Positions 36,544 through 46,163 of a DNA stretch of 64,000 nt are shown here, one piece after another (the stretch's first letter is position 1; each line of letters begins with the position of its first letter). The stretch spans positions 9,300,001-9,364,000 of the forward strand of contig NZ_CP046172.1 in assembly GCF_011801145.1 (NCBI RefSeq). The letters are read 5' to 3'. A model generated the notes under the pieces. The model searched no databases and had not been told where the DNA came from. It saw only the letters and a list, made by a program, of their open reading frames with translations. Origin of the DNA: Nocardia arthritidis. GTDB taxonomy: Bacteria > Actinomycetota > Actinomycetes > Mycobacteriales > Mycobacteriaceae. The position numbers and the translations under genes were made by a program.

Positions 36544-37131
36544 TCAGTTACCCGTCACGATGACGACAACGCCACTCTGATCGGTGAAACCGCTGCCCTT
36601 CGGCTCGGCCGAGGCGCCGAGCTCACTCGCGATGGCCAGCGCCGCTTCCTTCTCGCCGGGTGAGTTGCCGTAGTACACAGTGGTTTTGGGGATGTTCTCA
36701 CCCGGGAAGTTACCGGTGGATACGTTCGTCCAGCCGTCGGCGCCGAGCTCGCTCGCGGTCTTGGCGGCCAGTCCGGCGATCATGCTGTTGTTGAGCACCC
36801 GCACCGGCACCGAATGATTCACCGCCGCAGCGGTACTCGTGGTGGTCGGGGGCAACGACGGTGCGGCGGTACTGGTTACCGGCGCGCTGGTAGGGGCTGC
36901 GCCGGCCGGTGTGGTCGGCGGCGCGGGCGCGGCGGGCGCGCTCGTTTTGGTGGGCGCCTGCGGGGCGGCGGCCACCGCGGAACTGCTCGTCGAACTCGGT
37001 TCCGAGCCGTCGGAATCGGATTTCGACAACGACATCGCGCCGAGACCACCGAAGACGATGGCGAGCGCGATCAACACCATTGCCAGCGCACGCAACGGTG
37101 GACCACCAGAAGTGGTGTTCGGGTAGCTCAC
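36544..37131 (-). CDS. VirR-like LytR_C domain membrane protein
   Basis: 195 residues. A single N-terminal membrane helix (LAMVLIALAIVFGGLGAM), a long Ser/Thr/Pro/Ala linker (about 40-100) and a C-terminal LytR_C domain (VPVRVLNNSMIAGLAAKTAS ... TTVYYGNSPGEKEAALAIA). It matches M. tuberculosis Rv0431 (VirR), which affects cell-wall architecture and vesicle release. GTG start at 37131 with TAGGGT seven bases upstream, so a leaderless mRNA is possible. Confidence 0.88.
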   Translation of the reverse strand: MSYPNTTSGGPPLRALAMVLIALAIVFGGLGAMSLSKSDSDGSEPSSTSSSAVAAAPQAPTKTSAPAAPAPPTTPAGAAPTSAPVTSTAAPSLPPTTTSTAAAVNHSVPVRVLNNSMIAGLAAKTASELGADGWTNVSTGNFPGENIPKTTVYYGNSPGEKEAALAIASELGASAEPKGSGFTDQSGVVVIVTGN

Positions 37132-37152
37132 GAATAAGACCCTAGCCGTTTA

Positions 37153-37500
37153 TCAGACTTGAAAGCCGAGACGGCGCGCAGCTCTTGCCTTCTGCCTGCT
37201 CGCGCGCAGTCGCCGCAGCCGCTTCACCAGCATGGGATCGACGGCGAGCGCCTCTGGCCGGTCCACGACCCCGTTGAGTACCTGGTAGTACCTGGTGGGC
37301 GACATGCCGAAGAGTTCGCGAATCGCTTCCTCCTTGGCACCCGCGTACTTCCACCATTTCCGTTCGAAGTCGAGGATTTCGCGCTCACGCCTGCTCAGGC
37401 CGCCGTCGTCGCCGAAATTGTCCGGCTCCGATAGTTCGGCTCCCTGCGCCGGACCTTCCGCTGTGGCATCTTCGAGATTCCGAGCCGCTGCGCCGTCCAT
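37153..37500 (-). CDS. DUF3263 protein
   Basis: 115 residues from ATG 37500 after GAGGGAGC. The conserved block is [20 protein letters not shown], then [20 protein letters not shown], an HTH-like arrangement resembling sigma-factor region 4, which suggests DNA binding. The C-terminus is basic. In mycobacteria the ortholog (Rv0430) is the neighbour of virR; here the two genes are 21 bp apart. Confidence 0.87.
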   Translation of the reverse strand: MDGAAARNLEDATAEGPAQGAELSEPDNFGDDGGLSRREREILDFERKWWKYAGAKEEAIRELFGMSPTRYYQVLNGVVDRPEALAVDPMLVKRLRRLRASRQKARAARRLGFQV

Positions 37501-37717
37501 CTTGCTCCCTCGCCGAGTCACCACCGGAGGTATTCGATCGGCGGCATTTGCCTGGCCCTTCGTGGTCACGCTCCGCTACCGCCTCCGGGCCAACACTCAT
37601 GCCGCAGAAAAAGCCTATACGTCGCGGATCATTCAACCACGGACCGCGCGGATTGCCGGGGCGCCCGCACGGCGTGTTCGACTACCGACCGGTAGGGGTG
37701 TGTCGAGGTGCATCATC

Positions 37718-37723
37718 CATAAT
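37718..37723 (+). promoter_or_regulatory. -10 element of def, leaderless
   Basis: CATAAT lies six bases before the ATG at 37730. No Shine-Dalgarno sequence is visible, so transcription probably begins at or next to the start codon, as is common in mycobacteria and relatives. Confidence 0.5.
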
Positions 37724-37729
37724 CGTCCT

Positions 37730-38317
37730 ATGGCAATTCTTCCGATCGTGATCGTCGGCGACCCGGTGCTGCACACACCCACTGAGAAAGTCGACCAATC
37801 GCCGGAGGAATTGGCCGAGCTCATCGCCGATATGTACGAGACGATGGACGAGGCGCACGGCGTCGGCCTAGCGGCAAATCAGGTGGGAGTTTCGCTCCGG
37901 TTGTTCGTGTACGACTGCCCCGATCTGGCCGCGCCGGGGCAGCCGCGCCGCAGGGGCGCGATCGTCAACCCGGTGCTGGAGACCTCCGCCATCCCGGAGA
38001 CCATGCCGGACCCGGACGACGACGAGGAGGGCTGCCTCTCGGTGCCCGGGGAGCAGTTCCCCACCGGGCGGGCCAACTGGGCCAAGGTCACCGGCACCGA
38101 CGAGCACGGCAATCCGGTGACGGTCGAGGGTGAGGGCTTCTTCGCCAGGATGCTGCAGCACGAGGTCGGGCATCTGGACGGCTATCTGTACACCGATGTG
38201 CTGGTCGGGCGCAATGCCCGCGCGGCGAAGAAGGCGATCAAGCGAAACGGTTGGGGCACACCGGGACTCAGCTGGATTCCGGGTACCGTTCCCGATCCGT
38301 TCGGCCATGACGACTGA
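37730..38317 (+). CDS. def: Peptide deformylase
   Basis: 195 residues. The three metal motifs are [18 protein letters not shown] and QHEVGHLDG. The third has Gly where most bacteria have Asp (HExDH), as in mycobacterial deformylase. It removes the formyl group from nascent N-formyl-methionine in the cytoplasm. The reading frame upstream of 37730 is out of context, and the ATG at 37730 fits the family N-terminus ([15 protein letters not shown]). Overlaps the GNAT gene by 11 bp. Confidence 0.96.
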   Translation: MAILPIVIVGDPVLHTPTEKVDQSPEELAELIADMYETMDEAHGVGLAANQVGVSLRLFVYDCPDLAAPGQPRRRGAIVNPVLETSAIPETMPDPDDDEEGCLSVPGEQFPTGRANWAKVTGTDEHGNPVTVEGEGFFARMLQHEVGHLDGYLYTDVLVGRNARAAKKAIKRNGWGTPGLSWIPGTVPDPFGHDD

Positions 38318-39290
38318 ACCGGACATCCCGCTGGGCCGCCGGGTTGTGCTGCGGTACCTGCTGCCCGCAGGCTATCCACAGTCGATGACCGATGTGATCG
38401 GGGAGCTGATCTCACTCGATCCGCCGACGGTGCGCGCGGCCGACGGATCCGTCGTATCGGTTGCCTACGATCGTGTGGTGGCTTTGAAAGCATTGGGACC
38501 CAGGCCTATTCGAACCGGCGAGATCCGGGCGCTGGAGTCCGCCGCGGCGTACGCCTGGCCGGGAATAGAGCAGGCCTGGATCGATGGTTGGCTGGTACGG
38601 GCCGGGCACGGATATACGCGACGGGCCAATTCCGCTGTGCCGCTGGGCAATTCGGATGGTCCGGCGGTGCTGGCCGCCGAGACCGTACGCCGTATCGGCG
38701 AATGGTACGGCGCGCGCGGCCTACCGCCGCAGCTGGCGCTGCCGGACCGACTAGCCCAGACGCCGCCCGGTTGGCAGGCGGGCGAAGAGGTCCAGGTACT
38801 CGCCATCGATATCGAGAATTTCGTATTGCCACAGGGCCCATCGATGGTCCGGGTGGCACCGGAACTGGACGAGGCCTGGCTGCGGCTATACCGCACCCAG
38901 GGCGGTGCCGTTGCGGCGCAAGAGTTTTCGGTGCCAGTCGAGGTGATCGCCGCGGTGCACGACGGCGCGGTCGGCTTCGCCTCGCTCGGCCTGCCGGAGC
39001 CGATCGCGGTGGGGCGCGGGGCGATCACGACCGCCTCGGACGGCCGCCGCTGGATCGGGCTCACCTGCGTCGCGGTGTCGGTGGACCATCGCAGGCGCGG
39101 GCTCGGCACCCTGGTCTGCGCCGAATTGATCCGATGGGGCAGCAAGAACGGGGCAACACACGCCTACCTCCAGGTGGAGTCGTACAACACCGGCGCGATC
39201 GCGCTGTACCGGGATATGGGATTCCTGGAACACCACACCTACCGGTATGCAACGCCGGATGATGCGGCGGCGCCCGCCGAAATTCGGTAG
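38307..39290 (+). CDS. GNAT-family N-acetyltransferase
   Basis: 327 residues. The N-terminal ~90 residues form an SH3-like segment ([19 protein letters not shown]) preceding a degenerate region; the C-terminal GNAT core has the acetyl-CoA loop [17 protein letters not shown] and [20 protein letters not shown]. It resembles mycobacterial Rv0428c and shares its position between def and xthA. The acceptor is unknown. The start overlaps def. Confidence 0.88.
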   Translation: MTTEPDIPLGRRVVLRYLLPAGYPQSMTDVIGELISLDPPTVRAADGSVVSVAYDRVVALKALGPRPIRTGEIRALESAAAYAWPGIEQAWIDGWLVRAGHGYTRRANSAVPLGNSDGPAVLAAETVRRIGEWYGARGLPPQLALPDRLAQTPPGWQAGEEVQVLAIDIENFVLPQGPSMVRVAPELDEAWLRLYRTQGGAVAAQEFSVPVEVIAAVHDGAVGFASLGLPEPIAVGRGAITTASDGRRWIGLTCVAVSVDHRRRGLGTLVCAELIRWGSKNGATHAYLQVESYNTGAIALYRDMGFLEHHTYRYATPDDAAAPAEIR

Positions 39291-39325
39291 AACAGAGCAA
39301 TAACCCCTGTGAAGAAAGGTCTTTC

Positions 39326-40150
39326 GTGCGCCTCGCGACCTGGAATGTGAATTCGATCCGCTCCCGAATCGACCGGGTCGCCGCATTCCTGGATCGCCAG
39401 AACATCGATGTGCTCGCCATCCAGGAAACCAAATGCCGCGACGACCAGTTCCCGTACGAGCGGTTCGACGAACTCGGTTACGAGGTGGCCCATCTCGGCA
39501 TCAACCAGTGGAACGGGGTGGCCATCGCGTCCAGGATCGGCCTGGCCGATGTGGAATTCGCCTTCCCGAACCAGCCCGGCTTCGACAAGGACGCGGGCGA
39601 ATCCCTCATCAGCACACCGGTTGTCGAATCCCGCGCGATCGGCGCGACCTGCGGCGACATCCGGGTGTGGAGCCTGTACGTGCCCAACGGCCGCGCCATC
39701 GACGACCCGCACTACGCCTACAAGCTGGAATGGCTTGCCGCCCTGCGGGATAACGCCGCCGGTTGGCTGGCCGCCGACCCGGCCGCGAAGATCGCGCTGG
39801 TCGGTGACTGGAATATCGCGCCGACCGACGACGATGTCTGGTCGGTCGAATTCTTCACCGGCAAAACGCACACCTCCGCCCCGGAACGCGACGCCTTCAA
39901 CGCCATCCTCGACACCGGCTTCGCCGACATCATGCGCCCGTACGCGCCCGGCCCCGGCGTCTACACCTACTGGGACTACACCCAGCTGCGCTTCCCCCGA
40001 AAAGAGGGCATGCGCATCGATTTCATCCTCGGCTCCCCCGCCCTCGCCGCGGCAGCCACCGACGCCGGTGTCGACCGCGAGGAGCGAAAAGGTAAGGGCC
40101 CCAGCGACCACGCACCCGTCATCGCCGAGTTCACGGACTTGGTTAGCTGA
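39326..40150 (+). CDS. xthA: Exodeoxyribonuclease III
   Basis: 274 residues, GTG start after AAGAAAGG. Motifs of the Mg-dependent endonuclease/exonuclease fold are present: TWNVNSIRSR, IQETKCRDDQFP, GDWNIAPTDDDVW and the C-terminal SDHAPVIAEF. It cleaves at AP sites and trims 3' blocked ends in base excision repair. The gene end overlaps the convergent Uma2 gene by 8 bp. Confidence 0.95.
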   Translation: MRLATWNVNSIRSRIDRVAAFLDRQNIDVLAIQETKCRDDQFPYERFDELGYEVAHLGINQWNGVAIASRIGLADVEFAFPNQPGFDKDAGESLISTPVVESRAIGATCGDIRVWSLYVPNGRAIDDPHYAYKLEWLAALRDNAAGWLAADPAAKIALVGDWNIAPTDDDVWSVEFFTGKTHTSAPERDAFNAILDTGFADIMRPYAPGPGVYTYWDYTQLRFPRKEGMRIDFILGSPALAAAATDAGVDREERKGKGPSDHAPVIAEFTDLVS

Positions 40151-40724
40151 CCCAGTCCTTCAGGGGTTCGGTGTCGAGGGTGATATCGACCGGCTTCGGC
40201 AGGTGTATCTCGGCGCCGAACAGCACGGTCACGACCCGCTCGTAGCGATTCCCATTGGGCTCGCTGTGCACGGTTACCGTGCGGAAATCGCGATCGATGA
40301 GGAGATACACCGGTATGCCGGTATCGGCGTATGCCCGCGGCTTCTCCTGTCTGTCGCGACGCTCGGTGTCCTGATCGGCGGATGTCACCTCGACAACCAT
40401 GAGGGCAGGCTCCGGATCTGCCCATTCACCTTGCCCCGCAAAAGCTTCCGCCTCGGCAAGCGTGCCATCAGGCCGAGCGCGGCCCGTTCGGTTTCTGCCG
40501 ACGTTCAGTCCGCGCGCCGGACTCAGGAACAACTCGGGACGAACCATCAAAAAGGTACGAATCAGCCATTGCATGATCCGGCCGTGGTCGCCATCCGGCA
40601 TCGCCTTTGCCGCCAGCTGCCCGTCGATGAATTCGAGACGCACACCCTCAGCGATACATTCAGCCGCCCGTGCGAGTTCCTCGAACTCCTCGATGGTCAT
40701 AATCGGCTCATGCACCACGGTCAT
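40143..40724 (-). CDS. Uma2-family (PD-(D/E)XK) nuclease-like protein
   Basis: 193 residues. The Uma2/DUF820 fold reads MTIEEFEELARA, RLEFIDGQL, then RPDGTLAE, LMVVEVTSADQD and KPRAYADTGIPVYLLIDRD. The acidic and lysine residues of the PD-(D/E)XK core are present. Function in this family is unclear; it is often multicopy in actinomycetes. TAGCGT lies six bases before the ATG, consistent with a leaderless mRNA. Confidence 0.87.
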   Translation of the reverse strand: MTVVHEPIMTIEEFEELARAAECIAEGVRLEFIDGQLAAKAMPDGDHGRIMQWLIRTFLMVRPELFLSPARGLNVGRNRTGRARPDGTLAEAEAFAGQGEWADPEPALMVVEVTSADQDTERRDRQEKPRAYADTGIPVYLLIDRDFRTVTVHSEPNGNRYERVVTVLFGAEIHLPKPVDITLDTEPLKDWVS

Positions 40725-40853
40725 GGCCGTACGCTACTGAGCTTCCGGCATAGATCAACGGAATTACTGACCAGCGTATCCGCAGCACGGTGAGCCGCGC
40801 TCGACACGCCGATGTGGCCACACGTGCGCTGGCATGAGTGGAAGACGATCCGG

Positions 40854-42776
40854 TCAGGGGTTCATTTCGTAGGCACCGGCGTGTGCGCGCGCTCGACCCA
40901 GGACGTTCGCGAAGCGGGCCGAGTCGGCGACGGGTCTGCGGATCAGGTCGAGGGCGCGGTGTTGCTGGGCCTGGGTCGCGGTCGGCTTGGCGTGCAGTGT
41001 CAGTGCGTGTTTGGCGAATTCGCGGATGAATATGTCGAAGATCTGGTCGATTACGGCCGGGTCGGTGTGTTCTATCTCGGCCTGTTCGAGGATTAGTTGG
41101 GCGTAGGGCAGCATTGTGAACAGTTCGCCGATGGCGAAGAGGAAGTCGACGTCGCGTTGCTGTTCTCGTGTCGGTGATGCGGCGGCGAGCAGGGTTTGGA
41201 AGGCGCGGGCCTGTTCCAGGAACAGCGCGACATTCGGTATGTGCGCGAATTTTTCGAAGACCGGGCGCCAGTCGGCGAAACGGATACGGCCGAGACCGCT
41301 GCTCGGGCCCTGGTGGAACAGGAATTCGTCGTCGGCGGCGTCGCGGCGGGTCGGAATGTGTTCGTATTCGGCCCTTTTCAGCTCGGTGGCGAGTTTGGGG
41401 ACCGCCGCGCCCGCGCGCGACGCAAGGCCACGGCTCGTCCAGCTGAGCGCGCCCGCCGCCGCCCGTACCGCACCCTTGGGCGCGCTGCCCGCGCCGGGAA
41501 GGTAACGCAGCGCGGCCAATCCGGCGTCGGCGGGATGAAACATGTAGTTGGCCATGAACTTCAGCGAGAGCGCCATGTTCACATGCACCGTGCCTTCCAG
41601 ACGGGGCAGTCCGAACAGCCCGAGCATGGCCATCGGGAAGTACATATCGTTCTCGAAACCGCGGGCCGCGATCACATCTGCCAGATCCTCGATGATCCGC
41701 TGCCCCTGCCGGGTGACGGTCATCTTCTCGATCGCGTTGAACAGCAGGTAGCGCCGGTCTTCGGCATGGGCCGAACGCATGTAGTCGATGGCCCGCTCGC
41801 TGTACAGCTTCATCGCGACGAGGCGGGCGTACGAATCCGTCAGCAGCGAACGCACCTGCGGGAATTCGGTTACCCGGTGCCCGAACAGGATTCGGTTCTC
41901 GGCATGCGTGATCGCCTCGTAGAAGGCGTGTTCGCAGGCGCCGACCGCGCCGAATCCGAGATTGAACTTGCCGACGTTGACCGTATTCATCGCGGCGTGG
42001 AAGGCCGCCTCGCCGCGATGCAGGATGTCGGCCTCGGCGACCGGGTAATTCTCCAGATCGAATGCGGCCACGTACATCTGGCTGTCCACCACATTGCGCA
42101 ACAGCTTGTAGGCGGGATGTTTACTGTCCGCGACGAAGAACAGGTATCCGGCGTAATCCTCCTGTGCCGGTTTGCCTTCGAGCGCCTTGGCGCTGTCGAT
42201 GATCGGCTTGTCGGCGCGCCGACCGAATACCGAGACCAGGCCCGCGAGGTTGCCGTTACCGATGTAGTGCTTACCGCCGGTCGCGTGAAAACCGCCGTCC
42301 GCCAACGGTTCCAGCACCATATCGGTGGAGTAGACGTCGGCGCCGTGCGCCTTCTCGGACAGGCCGAAGGCGAAGATCTCACCGGAGTCCAGCAGTGCGG
42401 CGGCCCGCTGTTTGGCCGCGGTGTTGTCGCTCTGCCAGATCGGCCCGAGCCCGAGGATGCTGACCTGCCATACATACCAGTAGGACATGCCGTAGAAGCC
42501 GAGGATCTTGCTCAGCATGGCGATGCGCGCGGTGTCCCAGCGCTTGTTCGGATCGCCGTTGGCCAGTGCGGCCGGGGTGAGGAAGGTGGCGAACACCCGC
42601 TCCCGCTTCACGAAGTCGAGGAATTCCGAGTACCAGACGCGATCCCGGTCGTCCTGCTTGAGCCGCGCCTTGCCCCGGGCCTCGAACCAGTCGACCACGG
42701 CGCGCAATATCCGCCGGGTCTCCGCGTCGAATTCGGCGAAATCGTAGGTCTTCGGGTTGAACAGGGTCTCGGTCAT
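40854..42776 (-). CDS. Acyl-CoA dehydrogenase/oxidase family protein
   Basis: 640 residues from ATG 42776 after GAGGAGCCGAG. The N-terminal helices and the middle beta domain (GEIFAFGLSEKAHGADVYST) match the acyl-CoA dehydrogenase fold; FGHRVTEFPQVRSLLTDSYARL is in the flavin domain. An extra ~200-residue C-terminal region is longer than in the short-chain enzymes (about 380 aa). It would oxidise an acyl-CoA with FAD; substrate unknown. A TetR gene is divergent 110 bp away. Confidence 0.9.
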   Translation of the reverse strand: MTETLFNPKTYDFAEFDAETRRILRAVVDWFEARGKARLKQDDRDRVWYSEFLDFVKRERVFATFLTPAALANGDPNKRWDTARIAMLSKILGFYGMSYWYVWQVSILGLGPIWQSDNTAAKQRAAALLDSGEIFAFGLSEKAHGADVYSTDMVLEPLADGGFHATGGKHYIGNGNLAGLVSVFGRRADKPIIDSAKALEGKPAQEDYAGYLFFVADSKHPAYKLLRNVVDSQMYVAAFDLENYPVAEADILHRGEAAFHAAMNTVNVGKFNLGFGAVGACEHAFYEAITHAENRILFGHRVTEFPQVRSLLTDSYARLVAMKLYSERAIDYMRSAHAEDRRYLLFNAIEKMTVTRQGQRIIEDLADVIAARGFENDMYFPMAMLGLFGLPRLEGTVHVNMALSLKFMANYMFHPADAGLAALRYLPGAGSAPKGAVRAAAGALSWTSRGLASRAGAAVPKLATELKRAEYEHIPTRRDAADDEFLFHQGPSSGLGRIRFADWRPVFEKFAHIPNVALFLEQARAFQTLLAAASPTREQQRDVDFLFAIGELFTMLPYAQLILEQAEIEHTDPAVIDQIFDIFIREFAKHALTLHAKPTATQAQQHRALDLIRRPVADSARFANVLGRARAHAGAYEMNP

Positions 42777-42885
42777 CTCGGCTCCTCGGGCGGTTTCATG
42801 CATGAATGTAGCATTATTGTTCGCGGATGTAGGAAGTTGATCTTCACCCCTCGAGACCAGCAAGAACCTCGATCGCGGCGCTGAT

Positions 42886-43560
42886 ATGTTGGACGTCATG
42901 GGTAGCGATTCGGCGGTGCGGCCACGGCAAGGGGCGGTGCCGCCGAACACGCCCCGGCCGCGGCAGCGGGCACAGCACCTCGGCCCGGAGCGCAGGCGTC
43001 CGCAGGTGCTGGACACCGCGCTGGCCATCGCCGTCGAGGACGGCATCGCCACCGTCACGATGGCGGCCGTCGCCGAACGCATGGGCGTCACCCGGCCGGT
43101 GGTGTATGCGTGCTTCGCCGACCGCAGGGAGCTGATCGCGGCGCTGATCCAGCGCGAGGAGACCTACCTATTGGACGGCGTGCGCGAGGTGCTGCCCGCG
43201 CGCACGGTGAACGCCGACGAATCGGTTTTCGTCGAGGGCTTCCGCGCGCTGCTGAAGAAGTCCGCCGCCCGCCCCGACGCATGGCGGCTGCTGTACGGCA
43301 ATCCCGATCCGGCCGTCGCCGATTCGTTCGGGCGCGGCCGCGCACTGGCCCTCACCCGCTGCCGCGAGCTGCTGCGGCCGACGCTGCGCGCCTGGGGCAC
43401 GGCCGATGCCGAACGCAAACTCCCTGCGCTGGTTGAACTTTGGGTGTCCGCAGGCGAGGGCGCGGTGCGCACGCTGCTCACCGGCGAGGGGGAATGGACG
43501 CCGGAGGATCTCGGCGCGTTCGTCGGCGCCGCGGTGTATCGGGCGATGCGGCACGCGTGA
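42886..43560 (+). CDS. TetR-family regulator
   Basis: 224 residues; the HTH is VLDTALAIAVEDGIATVTMA then VAERMGVTRPVVYACFADR. A Pro/Arg-rich N-terminal extension of about 35 residues precedes it. The region between this gene and the divergent acyl-CoA dehydrogenase holds AATG-TAG-CATT at 42805-42815 as a possible half of an operator. It likely represses the dehydrogenase. Confidence 0.88.
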   Translation: MLDVMGSDSAVRPRQGAVPPNTPRPRQRAQHLGPERRRPQVLDTALAIAVEDGIATVTMAAVAERMGVTRPVVYACFADRRELIAALIQREETYLLDGVREVLPARTVNADESVFVEGFRALLKKSAARPDAWRLLYGNPDPAVADSFGRGRALALTRCRELLRPTLRAWGTADAERKLPALVELWVSAGEGAVRTLLTGEGEWTPEDLGAFVGAAVYRAMRHA

Positions 43561-43680
43561 ACCGCAGCTGAGCACGCTGCCACGGCCGAACCCCGCAGAC
43601 CCGCCGCATGGGTAGCACGATGCACAGAAACTGGCCGACACAGTGCGCAAATCGACTGCCACACGGTAGGACGTAGTAGT

Positions 43681-43734
43681 GGGCCCGGGATGCGCGGCAG
43701 GCCGAACTCGGCCCGACCAAGATCACCCGGGCCT
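43681..43734 (+). promoter_or_regulatory. Nested inverted repeats upstream of hmgA
   Basis: Outer arms GGCCCGGG (43682-43689) and CCCGGGCC (43726-43733) enclose an inner stem GGCCGA (43700-43705) and TCGGCC (43708-43713). The structure ends 51 bp before the hmgA ATG. It could be the terminator of the tetR gene, a leader hairpin or an operator. Confidence 0.4.
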
Positions 43735-43784
43735 ACCATCGAGTCGGATCAGTATCCGACCATCGACCTGGCGGAGGTGCAGGG

Positions 43785-44984
43785 ATGGCGTTTTATCGGC
43801 AGGTGGGTGCGGTGCCGCCCAAGCGGCATACGCAGCACCGCGACGAGAGCGGGCAGCTCTACTACGAGGAGCTGATGGGTGAGGAGGGTTTCTCCGGCGA
43901 CTCGTCGCTGCTCTACCACCGCGGCTTGCCACCGGCCATCGTCGACTCACAGGTCTGGGAACTGCCCGACCAGACGACGACACCGAATCATCCACTGCGC
44001 CACCGGCATCTGAAGCTGCACGAGCTGTTTCCCGGCGATACGCCGTCGCGCACCGACCCGGTCACCGGGCGGCGCCTGCTGCTCGGCAACGCGGATGTCC
44101 GCATCTCGTACGTGGCCGCCACCAATGCGTCCCCGCTGTACCGCAATGCCATCGGCGACGAGCTGGTGTACGTGGAATCCGGTGCGGCCGTGGTGGAGAC
44201 GGTCTTCGGCGCGCTCGACGTCCGCCAGGGCGATCACGTGCTGATCCCGCGCGCCACCACCCATCGCTGGCTGCCCGACGGACCGGAACCGTTGCGCGCC
44301 TACGCGATCGAGGCGTCGAGCCACATCACCCCGCCCAAGCGTTATCTGTCGAAATTCGGCCAGCTGCTGGAACATTCGCCGTACTGCGAACGAGACCTGC
44401 ACGGCCCCATCGAATTGCTGAACGAAACCGGGACCGACGTCGAGGTGCTGGTCAAGCACCGGCCCGGCGGCAAGGTGGTCGGCACCAGGCTGACTTACGC
44501 GACGCATCCGTTCGACGTGGTGGGCTGGGACGGCTGCCTCTACCCGATCACCTTCAATATCGCCGATTTCGAACCCATCACCGGGCGCATCCACCAGCCG
44601 CCGCCCGCGCATCAGGCCTTCGAGGGAATCAATTTCGTGGTCTGCAATTTCGTACCGCGCAAGGTGGACTACCACCCGCTGTCGATTCCGGTGCCGTACT
44701 ACCACTCCAATGTCGACTCCGACGAGATCATGTTCTACTGCGGCGGAAATTACGAGGCGCGCAAGGGATCCGGGATCGCACAGGGGTCGGTGTCGGTGCA
44801 TCCCGGCGGTTACGCGCACGGCCCACAGCCGGGTGCGTACGAGCGCAGCATCGGGCTGGAATTCTTCGACGAGTTGGCAGTGATGGTGGATACCTTCCGC
44901 CCGCTCGAACTCGGCGAGGGCGCACTGGCCTGTGAGGATCCGGCATACGCCTGGACCTGGTCGGGACGGGGGCGGCAGGCGTGA
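43785..44984 (+). CDS. hmgA: Homogentisate 1,2-dioxygenase
   Basis: 399 residues from ATG after GGAGGTGCAGGG. Family motifs include NFVVCNFVPRK, VPYYHSNVDSDEIMFYCGG and SVSVHPGGYAHGPQPG, where the His and Glu residues bind the Fe(II). It cleaves the ring of homogentisate in tyrosine/phenylalanine catabolism to maleylacetoacetate. Length is close to actinobacterial members. Overlaps the next gene by four bases. Confidence 0.95.
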   Translation: MAFYRQVGAVPPKRHTQHRDESGQLYYEELMGEEGFSGDSSLLYHRGLPPAIVDSQVWELPDQTTTPNHPLRHRHLKLHELFPGDTPSRTDPVTGRRLLLGNADVRISYVAATNASPLYRNAIGDELVYVESGAAVVETVFGALDVRQGDHVLIPRATTHRWLPDGPEPLRAYAIEASSHITPPKRYLSKFGQLLEHSPYCERDLHGPIELLNETGTDVEVLVKHRPGGKVVGTRLTYATHPFDVVGWDGCLYPITFNIADFEPITGRIHQPPPAHQAFEGINFVVCNFVPRKVDYHPLSIPVPYYHSNVDSDEIMFYCGGNYEARKGSGIAQGSVSVHPGGYAHGPQPGAYERSIGLEFFDELAVMVDTFRPLELGEGALACEDPAYAWTWSGRGRQA

Positions 44985-46159
44985 GGGTCCGCATGGAAAT
45001 TCCCGAGGATTCGCTCTTCGGCGTCGACAACCTGCCATACGGCGTATTCGCCCCGGCGGGCGACGCGCTCCGGGTCGGCGTGCGGGTCGCCGACAAAGTG
45101 ATCGATCTGGCTGCGGCGCTGGAGGATCCGGTCTTCGCCCAGCCGAACCTGAACGCACTGCTCGCCCAGGGTCCCCGGCGCTGGCGCGAGGTCAGGCATC
45201 GGGTGCGCGAGCTGGTCGACGGCGAAATCGATGCCACCGCAATCCATGAGCTCGCCGCGGTGCGGCTGGCGCTGCCGATTCAGGTCGGCGACTATGTCGA
45301 CTTCTACGCGAGCATCGACCACGCGACCAACCTGGGCAGGCTCTTCCGCCCGGATGCCGAACCGCTGCTGCCCAATTGGCGGCATCTGCCGGTCGGCTAC
45401 CACGGCAGGGCCGGCACCGTCGTGGTATCGGGCACCGATGTGGTCCGGCCCCGGGGTCAGCGCCGAACCGATTCGGGCACACCGGATTTCGGCCCGTCTC
45501 GGCGGCTCGATATCGAGACCGAGTTGGGTTTCGTGGTCGGCGTCGGCTCCGCGCTCGGCACCCCGATCGGCGTCGACGAATTCGCCGATCATGTCTTCGG
45601 TGTCGCGCTGGTCAACGACTGGTCCGCGCGCGATATCCAGGCCTGGGAGTATCAGCCGCTCGGCCCGTTCCTCGGCAAATCCTTCGCGACGTCGCTCTCT
45701 GCGTGGGTGACCCCGCTGGCCGCGCTGGAGAAGGCGCGTATACCGATTCCGGAGCAGACCCCGGAACCGCTGCCCTACCTGCGCGGTGACGAACCGCGCG
45801 GGCTCGACATCGACCTGACGGTGACGTGGAACGGCCAGGACGTCGCGCATCCGCCGTACCGGCGGATGTACTGGTCTCCCGCGCAGATGCTGGCCCACCT
45901 GACGGCGAACGGCGCGTCGACCCGAACCGGCGATCTGTTCGCATCGGGCACCATCTCCGGGCCGGAACCCGAACAGCGCGGTTCGTTCATCGAATTGTCT
46001 TGGGGCGGAAGCCAACCGGTGGACGTCAACGGCGAGAAGCGCACCTTCCTCGCCGACGGCGACGAGGTGGTGATCACCGCGACCGCGCCGGGTCCGCACG
46101 GTAACCGGATCGGCCTCGGCGAGGTCGCCGGGCGGATCCGGCCCTCGAACGGCCGATAG
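44981..46159 (+). CDS. fahA: Fumarylacetoacetase
   Basis: 392 residues, GTG start coupled to hmgA. Catalytic motifs are DYVDFYASIDHATN, VGYHGRAGTVVVSG, ETELGFVVG and FGVALVNDWSARDIQAWEYQ. It splits fumarylacetoacetate to fumarate and acetoacetate, the last step after HmgA. A maleylacetoacetate isomerase gene is not in the window, so it must lie elsewhere or use a glutathione-independent partner. Confidence 0.95.
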   Translation: MRVRMEIPEDSLFGVDNLPYGVFAPAGDALRVGVRVADKVIDLAAALEDPVFAQPNLNALLAQGPRRWREVRHRVRELVDGEIDATAIHELAAVRLALPIQVGDYVDFYASIDHATNLGRLFRPDAEPLLPNWRHLPVGYHGRAGTVVVSGTDVVRPRGQRRTDSGTPDFGPSRRLDIETELGFVVGVGSALGTPIGVDEFADHVFGVALVNDWSARDIQAWEYQPLGPFLGKSFATSLSAWVTPLAALEKARIPIPEQTPEPLPYLRGDEPRGLDIDLTVTWNGQDVAHPPYRRMYWSPAQMLAHLTANGASTRTGDLFASGTISGPEPEQRGSFIELSWGGSQPVDVNGEKRTFLADGDEVVITATAPGPHGNRIGLGEVAGRIRPSNGR

Positions 46160-46163
46160 GCCG

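Noticed and set aside
36530..36544. Palindrome ACTACAG-A-CTGTAGT just after the virR-like stop
   Set aside because: The stem is short without a T-run, so it is not a convincing terminator, and no regulator is linked to it.
40812..42884. Plus-strand frames over the acyl-CoA dehydrogenase
   Set aside because: They are antisense shadows of the dehydrogenase and do not show a family pattern.
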